Source: Alphaproteobacteria bacterium
GTDB lineage: Bacteria > Pseudomonadota > Alphaproteobacteria > Rhodobacterales > Rhodobacteraceae
Direction: 5' to 3'
Assembly: GCA_003331935.1 (NCBI GenBank)
Contig: QOQE01000014.1
Coordinates: 1 to 47,680 of the forward strand
Length of the DNA stretch: 47,680 bases
The position numbers and the translations under genes were made by a program. Under the pieces are notes generated by a model. It did not search any database, was not told where the DNA came from, and saw only the letters and a list, made by a program, of their open reading frames with translations. Below, one piece after another: positions 33,548-42,848 of this stretch. The first letter of the stretch is position 1, and the number at the start of each line of letters is the position of its first letter.

Positions 33548-36361
33548 TTACTTTGGCTTTTCTACTTTTGTGATTTTTGCAGCTGAAAATTTAAATTCTG
33601 GAATCTTACCATAAGGATCAAGCTGGGGATTGGTAAGAAAGTTTGCTGGTGCTTCGTTATAACAGAAAGGCATAAACAACATTCCTTGTGTTACATCTCT
33701 ATCAAACTTTAATTGAAGTATAACTTCACCACGTCTTGTCTTAACGGAAACCCAATCTCCTTTTGAAAATCCCTTAATTTTTGCATCTCTTGGATGCATA
33801 CTGACAACAGGGATTGGCTCTTGAGCCTCCAAATTGGAGGATCTCCGTGTCATAGCACCTGTATGCCAATGCTCTAGTACCCTTCCAGTCGTTAATACTA
33901 GTGGATATTCCTCGTCGGGCAACTCATCTGGTGGCAGCAAATCAGTAGGGACTATAGTTGCTTTGCCGGTTGTAGTTGGGAACCCCGAAAAAAAAATAAT
34001 TTCTTCACCCGGCAAATCAGTCGCGAAACTTGGGTAGCAAACAGAACTCTCTCGTTCTAACCTAGACCAGTCAATATTATCTAAACTCTCCATATGGCCT
34101 GCCATTTCTGTATAGACTTCCGACACATTTTCGTAATTCCAATCCAATCCACATCTCTTGGCCAATTCTACTATTAACTCCCAATCTTGTCGTGCGTCTC
34201 CGGGCATATCGACAACAGGTCTTCCCAATTGCACTTGCCTATTGGAATTGGTGTATGTACCAAGCTTTTCTGCCTGAGCCGAGGCTGGAAAAATTATATC
34301 TGCAAACCAAGCAGTTTCAGTGAAAAATATATCTTGAACAACCAAATGATCTAAAGTGCTTAGCGCTGCTCTAGCATGGGCCTGATCGGGGTCGCTCATG
34401 GCCGGGTTTTCTCCCATGACATACATTCCATTAATTTTGCCTTCATTAATAGCATTCATTATTTCTACAACAGTTAGGCCTTTATTTGGATCTAATGATC
34501 GACCCCATGCGTCTTCATAGTTTCTTCTAATATCTTCACTTTCAACAGATTTATAATTTGGGTATGTTATCGGAATAAGGCCAGCATCTGATGCTCCTTG
34601 CACATTATTTTGTCCCCTCAGCGGATGTAATCCTGTCCCTTTTCTTCCTATTTGTCCTGTGATTAGCGATAAAGCAATCAGACACCGAGCATTATCAGTT
34701 CCATGCACATGCTGACTTATTCCCATTCCCCAAAAAATGATACTATTATTAGAAGTAGCAAAAACTCTTGCTAAATCCCTAAGATATTCCGAGCTCACAC
34801 CACAAACTGGCTCCATTGCTTCGGGAGTAAAATCCTTTACTTTCTCTGAAAGTGCCTGGAACCCGTCTACATTAGCCTGAATATATTGCTCGTCGTATAG
34901 TTTTTCTTCAATTATTACATTAATCATTGCGTTAAGCATTGCGACGTCTCTTCCAGCATTGAATACAACAGGATGGCTAGCCAAACGCATTAGGCCCTGA
35001 CGTCTTGGGTCCATAACAATTAATTTTTTACCTTTTTTTGCTGCTTGTTTGAAATATGTCGCAGCCACAGGATGATTCTGTTCAGGCCTAGCACCTATAA
35101 TTAAAATACAGTCACTATCTTCAGCTGCTGTGAACGGGGCTGACACCGCGCCTGACCCAATACCCTCCATCAATGCTGCTACACTAGAAGCATGACAAAG
35201 TCGCGTACAATGATCAACATTATTGGTTCCAAAGCCTTGTCTGATAAATTTTTGAAATAAATAGGCTTCTTCATTTGTACCTTTGGCTGAACCAAAGCCA
35301 CTTAAGGCTTGCCCTCCCTTTTCTTTGAGAATTTTCAAAAATTTATCACCAGCCAAATCCAGAGCTTCGCCCCAAGATGCCTCTCTAAAAACTTTTTTGA
35401 TATCAGAAAAATTGTAGCTGCAATTTGGGTCTTTTGTTACATCTTTTCTCCTAATCAAAGGCTTTGTCAATCTTTCAGAATTCATTACATAATCCATTCC
35501 AAATCTGCCCTTAACACAAAGTTTTCCTCTGTTTGCAGGTCCTTGAATGCCATCGACAGCAACTATCTTATTATTCTTTACACTTACTTCTGTTCTACAA
35601 CCCACACCGCAGAAAGGACATACACTCTCGATTTTTTTGTCAGGATAAACTTCCCTTACCGTACCCTTATCGTTGAGCAGGGATTTTTCCATCAAAGCAC
35701 CTGTAGGACAAGCTTGGACACATTCTCCACATGCAACACAAGAGGAAACACCCATAGCGTCAGTAATATCAAAAGTAGGTACTGTATCAATCCCTCTATT
35801 AGCCATTCCAATTACGTCATTTACCTGAACTTCCTTACAAGCTCGCTCACAGAGCCCACAAGAAATACATGCATCCAAGTTGACAGATATAGAGGGATGG
35901 GAGGCATCATGGAAGATACTATCAACAGGAATTTCTTTTTTTGCGCCTGGCCTTCCACTTGGAAAACTAGGGCTAGAGAAGTTTGCTTCAGCCGCTTGCG
36001 ACCAAAAATGGGACTCTGGATCTGGGCTAGTTTCTCGTTTAGGCATATCGGATGCCAAAAGATCAAATACAATCTTTCTGTTACTCTCTACTCTATCACC
36101 TTTTGAAAATACTGTCATTCCCTCTGAGGGAGTTCTAACGCATGATGCTGCCAAAACTCGTTCACCTTCTATTTCAACCATACAGGCTCGACAATTCCCA
36201 TCAGCTCTATATCCTGGGGCATCTTTCCAACAAAGGTGGGGAATACTTATTCCCAGCCGCTTGGCTACTTGCCAGATAGTCTCTCCATTTTTAGCGGTAA
36301 CTTTCTTACCATCTAACATGAAGGAAATTTCCTCAGGTATATTTGAATTATCTAGGCTCAA
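33548..36361 (-). CDS. NAD-dependent formate dehydrogenase, catalytic alpha subunit (FdsA/Fdh1A type)
   Basis: A 937-residue molybdopterin or tungstopterin enzyme oxidising formate to CO2. In order: an N-terminal [2Fe-2S] domain (CWKDAPGYRADGNCRAC), two [4Fe-4S] motifs (CISCGLCERAC, CVACGECVQAC), a further cluster site (CPFCGVGC), then the catalytic domain. The metal ligand is C389 in HCTRLCHASS, a Cys rather than selenocysteine. ENPAMSDPDQ and the C-terminal LTTGRVLEHWHTGAMTRRS are typical. The start is TTG at 36361 with AGAGGA in the end of the preceding gene; an ATG at 36319 is a possible alternative. It pairs with the fused beta subunit upstream, one base apart. Confidence 0.92.
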   Translation of the reverse strand: MSLDNSNIPEEISFMLDGKKVTAKNGETIWQVAKRLGISIPHLCWKDAPGYRADGNCRACMVEIEGERVLAASCVRTPSEGMTVFSKGDRVESNRKIVFDLLASDMPKRETSPDPESHFWSQAAEANFSSPSFPSGRPGAKKEIPVDSIFHDASHPSISVNLDACISCGLCERACKEVQVNDVIGMANRGIDTVPTFDITDAMGVSSCVACGECVQACPTGALMEKSLLNDKGTVREVYPDKKIESVCPFCGVGCRTEVSVKNNKIVAVDGIQGPANRGKLCVKGRFGMDYVMNSERLTKPLIRRKDVTKDPNCSYNFSDIKKVFREASWGEALDLAGDKFLKILKEKGGQALSGFGSAKGTNEEAYLFQKFIRQGFGTNNVDHCTRLCHASSVAALMEGIGSGAVSAPFTAAEDSDCILIIGARPEQNHPVAATYFKQAAKKGKKLIVMDPRRQGLMRLASHPVVFNAGRDVAMLNAMINVIIEEKLYDEQYIQANVDGFQALSEKVKDFTPEAMEPVCGVSSEYLRDLARVFATSNNSIIFWGMGISQHVHGTDNARCLIALSLITGQIGRKGTGLHPLRGQNNVQGASDAGLIPITYPNYKSVESEDIRRNYEDAWGRSLDPNKGLTVVEIMNAINEGKINGMYVMGENPAMSDPDQAHARAALSTLDHLVVQDIFFTETAWFADIIFPASAQAEKLGTYTNSNRQVQLGRPVVDMPGDARQDWELIVELAKRCGLDWNYENVSEVYTEMAGHMESLDNIDWSRLERESSVCYPSFATDLPGEEIIFFSGFPTTTGKATIVPTDLLPPDELPDEEYPLVLTTGRVLEHWHTGAMTRRSSNLEAQEPIPVVSMHPRDAKIKGFSKGDWVSVKTRRGEVILQLKFDRDVTQGMLFMPFCYNEAPANFLTNPQLDPYGKIPEFKFSAAKITKVEKPK

Positions 36362-36362
36362 A

Positions 36363-38045
36363 TTAAAATTCCTCTGGAAAATGGTTTATAAGATGAGACA
36401 CACAATTGCTGGCTGCTTGGCCTAAACCACAAATCGAACTGTCGCTCATCACCTTAATTAATGCGTTATATAATTCAAGTTCCTTATTATTTTCTTCTAA
36501 AAGCCTAATCATTTTGTCAGTGCCAGATCTACAAGGAGTACACTGCCCACAACTCTCATGTTTAAAAAAGCGCATCGTGTTTAGTACTGCATCCTTAATA
36601 TTGTCCTTGTCTGATAAAACAACTATTGCGTGAGAGCCGATAAAACCCCCAAACTTTTCAAAGGTTCCAAAATCAAGTGGTAAATGGGCTAGATGAGCTG
36701 GAAGTATGCCTCCAGATGCTCCTCCTGGAAAGAAAGCTTTTAAGATATGACCATCTTGCATCCCTCCACAATAATCCGTTATTAACTTAGAGAGTGGTAT
36801 GCCTGCTGGAGTAAGCTTAACTCCAGGATTTTTTACTCTACCCGATACAGAAAAAGATCTAATTCCAGAGTGTTTATCATCCCATCCCTTATTTTTGAAC
36901 CAGTCGACACCATTTTCAATTATTTCGGGGAGCCAGTTCAAAGTTTCAATATTATGATTGAGCGTAGGTTTTCCAAATAATCCTACTTCAGCAATGTACG
37001 GCGGCCGATGTCTTGGCACCCCTCTTTTTCCTTCGATACTTTCAATCATGGCACTTTCCTCACCGCAAATATAAGCGCCGGCGCCTCGCCTAACTTCAAT
37101 CGGAATGGTTGCTATCTTTTCTTTCTCAATAGACGCTATCTCTGTCTTCAAAATTTCTAATACCTCTGGATATTCATCACGCATGTAAATATAAATTTTC
37201 TCACACCCAACAATTTTGGCCGCAATCAAAGCTCCCTCGAGCATTTGATGAGGTCGGCTTTCCAACCAAAATCTATCTTTAAAAGTGCCAGGCTCTCCTT
37301 CATCTCCATTGACTGTCATAAGACGTGGACCTTTGAACGATTTTACGATTTCCCACTTCCGGCCGGCTGGAAAACCAGCTCCTCCTAACCCTTTTAAGTT
37401 CGCATCGGAAACTGTTTTAATAATATCTTCAGGTTCTATTGCTCCTGTTTTTAATTTGTTAAAAATTCCATAGCCCCCTCGCCCTATGTAATCAACTAAT
37501 GTCTCATATTTTGGCAAGTTAAGAGCAAATGACATTCCAGCACGGTGTACTTCAACAATCTTATCAACATCCATATTATCTATGGGTTCCTTATTAAAAC
37601 GTGCAGCAGGTGCTGACGCGCAGCGGCCAATGCAAGGAACTTTTTCAACTTCTATTTTTTCGGTTTTAAATTTTTCCTTTATCTTTTGGAAAAGAGTATT
37701 TGCTCCAGCCATTTCACATGATAACCCGTCACAGATTCTTAATTTTGATTTAAAGGGTTTTTCTTGATCTTCTTTTATAATATTGAAGTGGTGATAAAAG
37801 CTCCCAACTTCATAAACTTCTGCTTGAGATAATCTAAAAATCTCTGCAAGCGCAGCCATATCTGAAGCATTGATATACCCGTAGGCATCTTGAACTTTAT
37901 GCAAAGCCTCAATAAGAAGATCTCTGCGTATTTCTAGATCCCCTAATATAGACTTTACATTAGCGACCGTGGTATCGTCAACTTGCCTTCCTTTGGGAGA
38001 AAAAAAATCTCGTTTACCTGCTGTGATTTTTTGGATTTTATTCAT
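36363..38045 (-). CDS. NAD-dependent formate dehydrogenase, fused gamma-beta subunit (Fdh1B type)
   Basis: A 560-residue fusion of a NuoE/FdsG-like part (about 1-165; cluster cysteines in CDGLSCEMAG and CIGRCASAP) with a NuoF/FdsB-like part. The latter has GRGGYG, GLGGAGFPAGRKW, the FMN/NAD site GAGAYICGEESAMIESIEGKR and the [4Fe-4S] motif CGQCTPCRSGTDK. It passes electrons from the alpha subunit through FMN to NAD. Separate genes are usual in Rhodobacter; the fusion is as in Methylobacterium FDH1, as I recall it. It is first in a two-gene operon. FdhD and small subunit genes are not present here. Confidence 0.93.
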   Translation of the reverse strand: MNKIQKITAGKRDFFSPKGRQVDDTTVANVKSILGDLEIRRDLLIEALHKVQDAYGYINASDMAALAEIFRLSQAEVYEVGSFYHHFNIIKEDQEKPFKSKLRICDGLSCEMAGANTLFQKIKEKFKTEKIEVEKVPCIGRCASAPAARFNKEPIDNMDVDKIVEVHRAGMSFALNLPKYETLVDYIGRGGYGIFNKLKTGAIEPEDIIKTVSDANLKGLGGAGFPAGRKWEIVKSFKGPRLMTVNGDEGEPGTFKDRFWLESRPHQMLEGALIAAKIVGCEKIYIYMRDEYPEVLEILKTEIASIEKEKIATIPIEVRRGAGAYICGEESAMIESIEGKRGVPRHRPPYIAEVGLFGKPTLNHNIETLNWLPEIIENGVDWFKNKGWDDKHSGIRSFSVSGRVKNPGVKLTPAGIPLSKLITDYCGGMQDGHILKAFFPGGASGGILPAHLAHLPLDFGTFEKFGGFIGSHAIVVLSDKDNIKDAVLNTMRFFKHESCGQCTPCRSGTDKMIRLLEENNKELELYNALIKVMSDSSICGLGQAASNCVSHLINHFPEEF

Positions 38046-38058
38046 AAAACTCCTAGAA

Positions 38059-38114
38059 ACTTAATTTCAATGCAAAAAGCGTTTGCTATGATTTTGTTAA
38101 TATTGAAATTAAGT
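38059..38114. promoter_or_regulatory. Perfect 13-base inverted repeat between fdh and acyl-CoA synthetase genes
   Basis: ACTTAATTTCAAT (38059-38071) is the exact reverse complement of ATTGAAATTAAGT (38102-38114), with 30 bases between. Inside, GCAAA and TTTGC form a second small dyad. It lies in the divergent region between the formate dehydrogenase operon and the acyl-CoA synthetase gene. Arms 43 bases apart (about four helical turns) suit two protein dimers; a cruciform or RNA hairpin is also possible. Confidence 0.5.
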
Positions 38115-38200
38115 CTTTCCCCCATTAAACCTTTTATTTAATCTTATTGCCGTTAGGTAAGAATAACAATAGATATCATTTAATTACGGATGTTTTTCAG

Positions 38201-39817
38201 ATGAATAAACACGATTTGACCATTTTTAAATCCTTTGAAGATATATGTAGAAAAACACCTTCTGCACCTTTTTTAATATCTCCCTCAAGAAATCAAAAAG
38301 ATATGACAACATTTTCTTATCAAGAAACGTTTGATAAAGCTGATAAGATATCAGCAATTTTTTTAGAAAATGGCTACGGCAACAATATGCGAGTTGCTAC
38401 TTTGCTCGGGTCCACTCCAGCGCATTACATCTGTAAACTAGCACTAAATAAAATCGGAGTTTCAGTAGTGCCTATAAATCCTGATTATTCTCCCGACGAG
38501 ACAGCGTATTTGCTGGAAGATAGTGGTTCTGTCTTAGCAATTTGCTCAGAGCATTACATAAAACAGCTCAAAACAGCTATACACTACAAAGATCTTTCTG
38601 TTCCATTAGTCACTTATGACGAAATTGAGACTATTCAACCACTTAAGCAGTTATCTGATTTTGGAGCAAAGGTCCATGGAAAAACCGAAGCAAGTTTACT
38701 CTATACTTCTGGAACAACAGGAAGACCTAAGGGGTGCATATTATCTCATGAATATGAGCTAATGTGTGGTGACGTCTATGCAAATATTGGAGCGCCAATA
38801 AGTTTGTCTTTTGGAAAAGATAAAATTTTGAACCCCTTGCCGAGTTACCACATAAATGCTGGCATAGTTACTTTTTTCGCGGCTATGCTTACTGGGAATA
38901 GCCTTATTCAACCAGAGCGTTTCAGCATTTCAAATTGGTGGGAAGATATCAATGAAACAGAAGCAACCATTTTTCATTATTTAGGTGTCATCATCGCTGT
39001 TTTATTGTCTGATCAGTCTGCGACAAAAGTATCTCTTGGAAAACTTAGGGTCGGATTTGGTGCAGGAGTGGAGCCAGCTTTGCATCAAGAATTTGAGACC
39101 CGATTTGGTATTCCATTAATAGAGTGCTGGGGCATGACGGAAATGTGTCGAGTGCTCTATAATAACGAAGAACCAAGGCAGATACATACCAGAGCAATGG
39201 GAAGACCCCGAGAAGACCTTCAGGTTAAAGTAGTAGATGAAAATGACCAGGAAGTCGCGAGAGGAAGGCCAGGTGAAATGGTCGTCAGGCATTCAGAGAA
39301 AACCCCCAGAGCGGGGGCTTTTAGCGGTTATCTAAATAAAGAAAAAGAAACTGAAAAAGCATGGGGTAATGGTTGGTTTCATACTGGTGATACAGTAATT
39401 ATGGACGAAACGGGGATGTTGTATTTTGTCGATCGAGCAAAAAATATTATCAGGCGTGCTGGAGAAAATATTGCTGCAGCAGAAGTCGAAAACTGCCTCT
39501 TTGAAATAGAAGTTGTATCTAAGATTGCTTGCATAGCAGTGAAGGATGATATCAGAGAGGAAGAAGTTATGGCCTGCGTAGTTCTTGAAGATGGCAAAAA
39601 GGGATCTAAAGAGGTAGCAGAGATGCTTTTCAACCATGCCTTGGAAAAGATGGCATACTTCAAGGCCCCAGGCTATATCTTATTCATGGATGACCTTCCA
39701 GTAACTGGAACTCAAAAAGTTGTTAAACATAAGATCTTTGAACCAGATATTGATCCTAGACACTTAACTGGAGTATTTAACTTTACTCATTTAAAAAAGA
39801 GAAAGCCTAATGATTAA
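38201..39817 (+). CDS. Acyl-CoA synthetase / AMP-forming ligase (CaiC-like)
   Basis: A 538-residue adenylate-forming enzyme. The ATP-binding loop is LLYTSGTTGRPKGC, then ECWGMTEMCR (A5 motif), GWFHTGDTVIMDE with YFVDRAKNIIRRAGENI (hinge and A8) and the late catalytic Lys region TGTQKVVKHKIF. It activates a carboxylic acid to its CoA ester; the layout resembles crotonobetaine/carnitine-CoA ligase and related enzymes, but the substrate is open. I chose the ATG at 38201; the frame extends to TTG at 38147 without a ribosome site. The next gene overlaps it by 8 bases. Confidence 0.88.
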   Translation: MNKHDLTIFKSFEDICRKTPSAPFLISPSRNQKDMTTFSYQETFDKADKISAIFLENGYGNNMRVATLLGSTPAHYICKLALNKIGVSVVPINPDYSPDETAYLLEDSGSVLAICSEHYIKQLKTAIHYKDLSVPLVTYDEIETIQPLKQLSDFGAKVHGKTEASLLYTSGTTGRPKGCILSHEYELMCGDVYANIGAPISLSFGKDKILNPLPSYHINAGIVTFFAAMLTGNSLIQPERFSISNWWEDINETEATIFHYLGVIIAVLLSDQSATKVSLGKLRVGFGAGVEPALHQEFETRFGIPLIECWGMTEMCRVLYNNEEPRQIHTRAMGRPREDLQVKVVDENDQEVARGRPGEMVVRHSEKTPRAGAFSGYLNKEKETEKAWGNGWFHTGDTVIMDETGMLYFVDRAKNIIRRAGENIAAAEVENCLFEIEVVSKIACIAVKDDIREEEVMACVVLEDGKKGSKEVAEMLFNHALEKMAYFKAPGYILFMDDLPVTGTQKVVKHKIFEPDIDPRHLTGVFNFTHLKKRKPND

Positions 39818-40046
39818 GAAAAAGGATTATTACATTTTTGAGTGGCTAGGGGTAATTACAGCAATATTCTATTCAGTATTTGTAGCATTGAACCTCGGTT
39901 TGGAGGTTATCGGGTTTTTCTTACTTTTAGTTTCTGCTATTTCAATTGGAGTATGGGCCTATTTGAATAGTCATCGTGGAATACTTTTATTGCAATTCTT
40001 TTACTCATGTGCTGCGATAATTGGATTATTTAGGTGGTGGAGTTAG
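39810..40046 (+). CDS. Small hydrophobic membrane protein, unknown function
   Basis: A 78-residue protein with three predicted membrane helices: residues about 11-30, 32-50 and 57-75. It begins MIKKKDYYIFEWLG and ends LLQFFYSCAAIIGLFRWW, an aromatic-rich end. I recognise no family with confidence. Its ATG overlaps the stop of the acyl-CoA synthetase (ATGATTAA), so translation is very probably coupled and the two may work together, for example at the membrane during import of the ligase substrate. Its end overlaps the convergent dehydratase by 4 bases. Confidence 0.75.
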   Translation: MIKKKDYYIFEWLGVITAIFYSVFVALNLGLEVIGFFLLLVSAISIGVWAYLNSHRGILLLQFFYSCAAIIGLFRWWS

Positions 40047-41020
40047 TCTTTATAGACTTTTAATATTTCATTGTATCTTTCGAATGAAATATTTGAGCCA
40101 CATGCAATTATTCCAACTTTTTTACCCTCACATTTCTTTTTATATCGCTCTAACAGTCCAGCTAAAGAAGTAGCGCAAGCAGGTTCAACAATAAATCCAA
40201 GCCTATCTCTCATGGTAATCATTGCTCTGCGTATTTCATCATCAGTAACTTTTTCAACTTGATTTACTCTCTTTTTTGCGATGTTAAAAGAAAAGTCCAT
40301 GGCCATTGGAGCGCCTAGGCTGTCAGCTATTGTCTCCACTTTATTAATTCTCACCGCACTATTACTTTCTAAGCTTTGTGCGAAACTATCTGCTCCTGTA
40401 GGCTCTACACCTAATAATTCAACGGACGAATTAATCTGTTCAAGATAGTGTGCCATACCACCTATCAGGCCACCTCCACCGATCGGAATAATTAATATAT
40501 CAATATCACCCATCTGGTCTATAATTTCAGCACAGCAAGTAGCTGAACCAATTATCATGTTTTCTTGATTAAATGGGTGAAGCACAAAGCGGTTTTCATC
40601 CTTTTCGATTTCATCTAATTTAGCAAAGGCATCATCAACATTTTCAGCAAGTATTACTTGAGCGCCAAGACTACGGCATTTATTAATTCTAAATGGGTCC
40701 GCAGTCTTTGGCATAATAATTTTTGCGGAAATATTGTATTGACTTGCACCCCAAGCGGTAGCAATGCCATGATTTCCTCCCGTGACCGTGACAATACCTT
40801 GTGCTTTTTTGCCTTCCTCTAGAGTTTCCAGTCCGATAGCCACACCTCTCGCCTTAAACGAGCCCGTTTGCTGAAATAATTCCAGCTTTATGGATACATC
40901 AGCATTATGAGGAAGAATCTCTTGAATATCATCCTCATTCAATTTAAGCGTTGGCGTGTTTACAATTTTACCTTGCAATACTTCACGAGCCTGATTGATG
41001 TCATTAAACATACTCTGCAT
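40043..41020 (-). CDS. Threonine/serine dehydratase-like PLP enzyme (TdcB/IlvA-type)
   Basis: A 325-residue fold-type II PLP enzyme without the ACT regulatory domain of biosynthetic IlvA. The Schiff-base lysine is K56 in QQTGSFKARG; the phosphate-binding loop is IPIGGGGLIGG; VTVTGGNHGIATAWGA holds the substrate-binding Asn. Likely reaction: deamination of threonine or serine, or of a hydroxy-amino acid such as 3-hydroxyaspartate, or racemisation. I start it at the ATG at 41020, preceded by GAGGAAA; the longer frame to 41056 would overlap the ABC ATPase stop. It is the last gene of ABC system 2, suggesting the importer brings in its substrate or a precursor. Confidence 0.88.
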   Translation of the reverse strand: MQSMFNDINQAREVLQGKIVNTPTLKLNEDDIQEILPHNADVSIKLELFQQTGSFKARGVAIGLETLEEGKKAQGIVTVTGGNHGIATAWGASQYNISAKIIMPKTADPFRINKCRSLGAQVILAENVDDAFAKLDEIEKDENRFVLHPFNQENMIIGSATCCAEIIDQMGDIDILIIPIGGGGLIGGMAHYLEQINSSVELLGVEPTGADSFAQSLESNSAVRINKVETIADSLGAPMAMDFSFNIAKKRVNQVEKVTDDEIRRAMITMRDRLGFIVEPACATSLAGLLERYKKKCEGKKVGIIACGSNISFERYNEILKVYKD

Positions 41021-41045
41021 TATATCTATTTCCTCAATTTGAATT

Positions 41046-42353
41046 TTAATAGCCACAATCAGTTGTCAGTACATAGTGATCTTTTGCTACCTCTTTATAT
41101 TCTGAGGGTACTGGGTCATGGGACAGATCATGAATAGGCGATGGAAGTGGTTTGAAGTTTAAATCTCTTTCGGACTTCCTCTTATCTGGGTCCGCAATGG
41201 GTACCGCTTTTAATAAATCCTGTGTGTAAGGATGCTGAGGATTACGAAAGATCGATGGACGAGGCCCAATCTCTACCAGGCGGCCTAAATACATAACACC
41301 AACATCATGACTGACCCGCTCAACAACAGCCATATCGTGGCTGATGAATAAAAAGGAAAGACCCAAATCAACCTGGAGTTCCATCATTAAATTTAATACT
41401 TGAGCTTGTACCGATACATCTAATGCACTCACTGCTTCATCTGCTATGATCATCTTAGGGTTAAGCGCCAATGCACGCGCAATTGCTATCCGCTGACGCT
41501 GGCCACCCGAAAGTTGATGCGGAAAGCGCCGCATAAAACTTCGTGGTAGCTTTACACGATCAAAGAGATCACCAATCTTCTCTTGCAATACTTCACGCTT
41601 CACCGTTCCGTAATTACGTAACGGTTCCGCTACTTGATCAAAAAGTGGTCGTTGTGGGTTTAATGATGAAAACGGATCTTGAAAGACCATCTGGATATTG
41701 CTACGGGCTTCCCGCATATCCTTTGGATTTAGTGATAGTATATTCTGACCGTCTAAATTCACGTTCCCTGATGTGGGTTCTACCAATCGAATGAGCGAGC
41801 GTCCCACCGTTGACTTACCACATCCTGATTCCCCAACAAGCGAAAGTGTCTTTCCTTTCATGATAGTGAAAGAGACATCCTCAACAGCGTGAACACGTGC
41901 TACCGTTCGTCTCAACACACCCCCTTTTACCGGGTAGCGGGTTACCAAATTATTCACTTTAAGTAGTGGCTCATTCGTTCCAACAATGGGCTTTAAAGCA
42001 TTTGTCTTTTTCTCTCCTACTAACCGCATGGGTTCGGGATATTTCTTGCTTGCCATCTCGCCAAGTTTGGGGACCGCTGCTAAAAGGGCCTTTGTATACT
42101 CATGCTGAGGATTATTAAAAATCTCATGCACCGTTCCCTCCTCAACTTTTTGACCTGGATGCATTACCACAACACGATCTGCCATTTGCGCTACCACCGC
42201 CATGTCATGTGTAATAAACATCACTGCCGTACCTGTTTCTTGTTTGAGCATATTAATCAAAGCGAGTATCTCTGCTTGAATGGTGACATCCAGTGCCGTT
42301 GTTGGCTCATCCGCGATCAAGATTTTTGGCTGGCACGCTAGAGCTATTGCAAT
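41046..42353. repeat. Near-identical long repeat, copy 2 (in ABC ATPase gene)
   Basis: Partner of the block at 14993-16300, same orientation, constant offset of 26,053 bases with no gaps. It begins just past the ATPase stop codon and ends inside the first ATPase domain near the Walker B region. Confidence 0.9.
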
Positions 42354-42848
42354 CATAACTCTTTGTCGTTGTCCACCAGAAAGCTGGAAAGGATAATCAA
42401 AAGCTCTTTTATCTGGATTAGGAATTTTCACAGCATCTAGTAACTCAACCGCACTCGCCCATGCTTTTTCTTTATTTAGATTTTTATGCCGCCTGATAAC
42501 TTCTGAAACCTGTTCTCCGACTGTAAAAAGAGGATTTAGAGAAGTCATCGGCTCTTGAAATATCATTGAAATTTCATTACCTCTTATACCCTCAAGCTCT
42601 GCCTCTGATAATCGAGCTAGATTAATGTTGTCAAATAAGATGTCTCCTGATGAAACCTTTAATATTCCCTCAGGCAATAAGCTCATCAACGACAATGCTG
42701 TTACAGATTTTCCACAACCTGACTCTCCAACAACACACAAAGTCTCACTTTTTTTTATAGTAAAAGAGAGATCGTTTACCACTTTCAGCGTGCCAGCTCT
42801 TGTTCTTGCCTCTATATTCAGTTTATTTATCGAAACTAGGTCTTCCAT
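41046..42848 (-). CDS. Peptide-type ABC transporter, fused dual ATPase (DppD-DppF type), system 2
   Basis: A 600-residue chain with two ATPase domains: Walker A GESGCGKS in both, signature LSGGQRQRV and LSGGQRQRI, Walker [11 protein letters not shown] and [10 protein letters not shown]. Its ATG overlaps the stop of the upstream permease by one base (TAATG), so it belongs firmly to system 2. From about residue 165 to the end it is nearly the same as the system 1 ATPase (14993), whereas the first domain differs in most positions outside motifs. Gene conversion or partial replacement is the likely cause. Confidence 0.94.
   Translation of the reverse strand: MEDLVSINKLNIEARTRAGTLKVVNDLSFTIKKSETLCVVGESGCGKSVTALSLMSLLPEGILKVSSGDILFDNINLARLSEAELEGIRGNEISMIFQEPMTSLNPLFTVGEQVSEVIRRHKNLNKEKAWASAVELLDAVKIPNPDKRAFDYPFQLSGGQRQRVMIAIALACQPKILIADEPTTALDVTIQAEILALINMLKQETGTAVMFITHDMAVVAQMADRVVVMHPGQKVEEGTVHEIFNNPQHEYTKALLAAVPKLGEMASKKYPEPMRLVGEKKTNALKPIVGTNEPLLKVNNLVTRYPVKGGVLRRTVARVHAVEDVSFTIMKGKTLSLVGESGCGKSTVGRSLIRLVEPTSGNVNLDGQNILSLNPKDMREARSNIQMVFQDPFSSLNPQRPLFDQVAEPLRNYGTVKREVLQEKIGDLFDRVKLPRSFMRRFPHQLSGGQRQRIAIARALALNPKMIIADEAVSALDVSVQAQVLNLMMELQVDLGLSFLFISHDMAVVERVSHDVGVMYLGRLVEIGPRPSIFRNPQHPYTQDLLKAVPIADPDKRKSERDLNFKPLPSPIHDLSHDPVPSEYKEVAKDHYVLTTDCGY

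Noticed and set aside
35309-36106. Open frame of 265 codons on the plus strand opposite formate dehydrogenase alpha
   Set aside because: It lies fully antisense to the conserved Fe-S region of the dehydrogenase. The residues look like a random translation of the opposite strand.
33548-36361. Possible selenocysteine in the formate dehydrogenase
   Set aside because: The metal-ligand position (residue 389) is encoded by TGT, cysteine, and there is no in-frame TGA.
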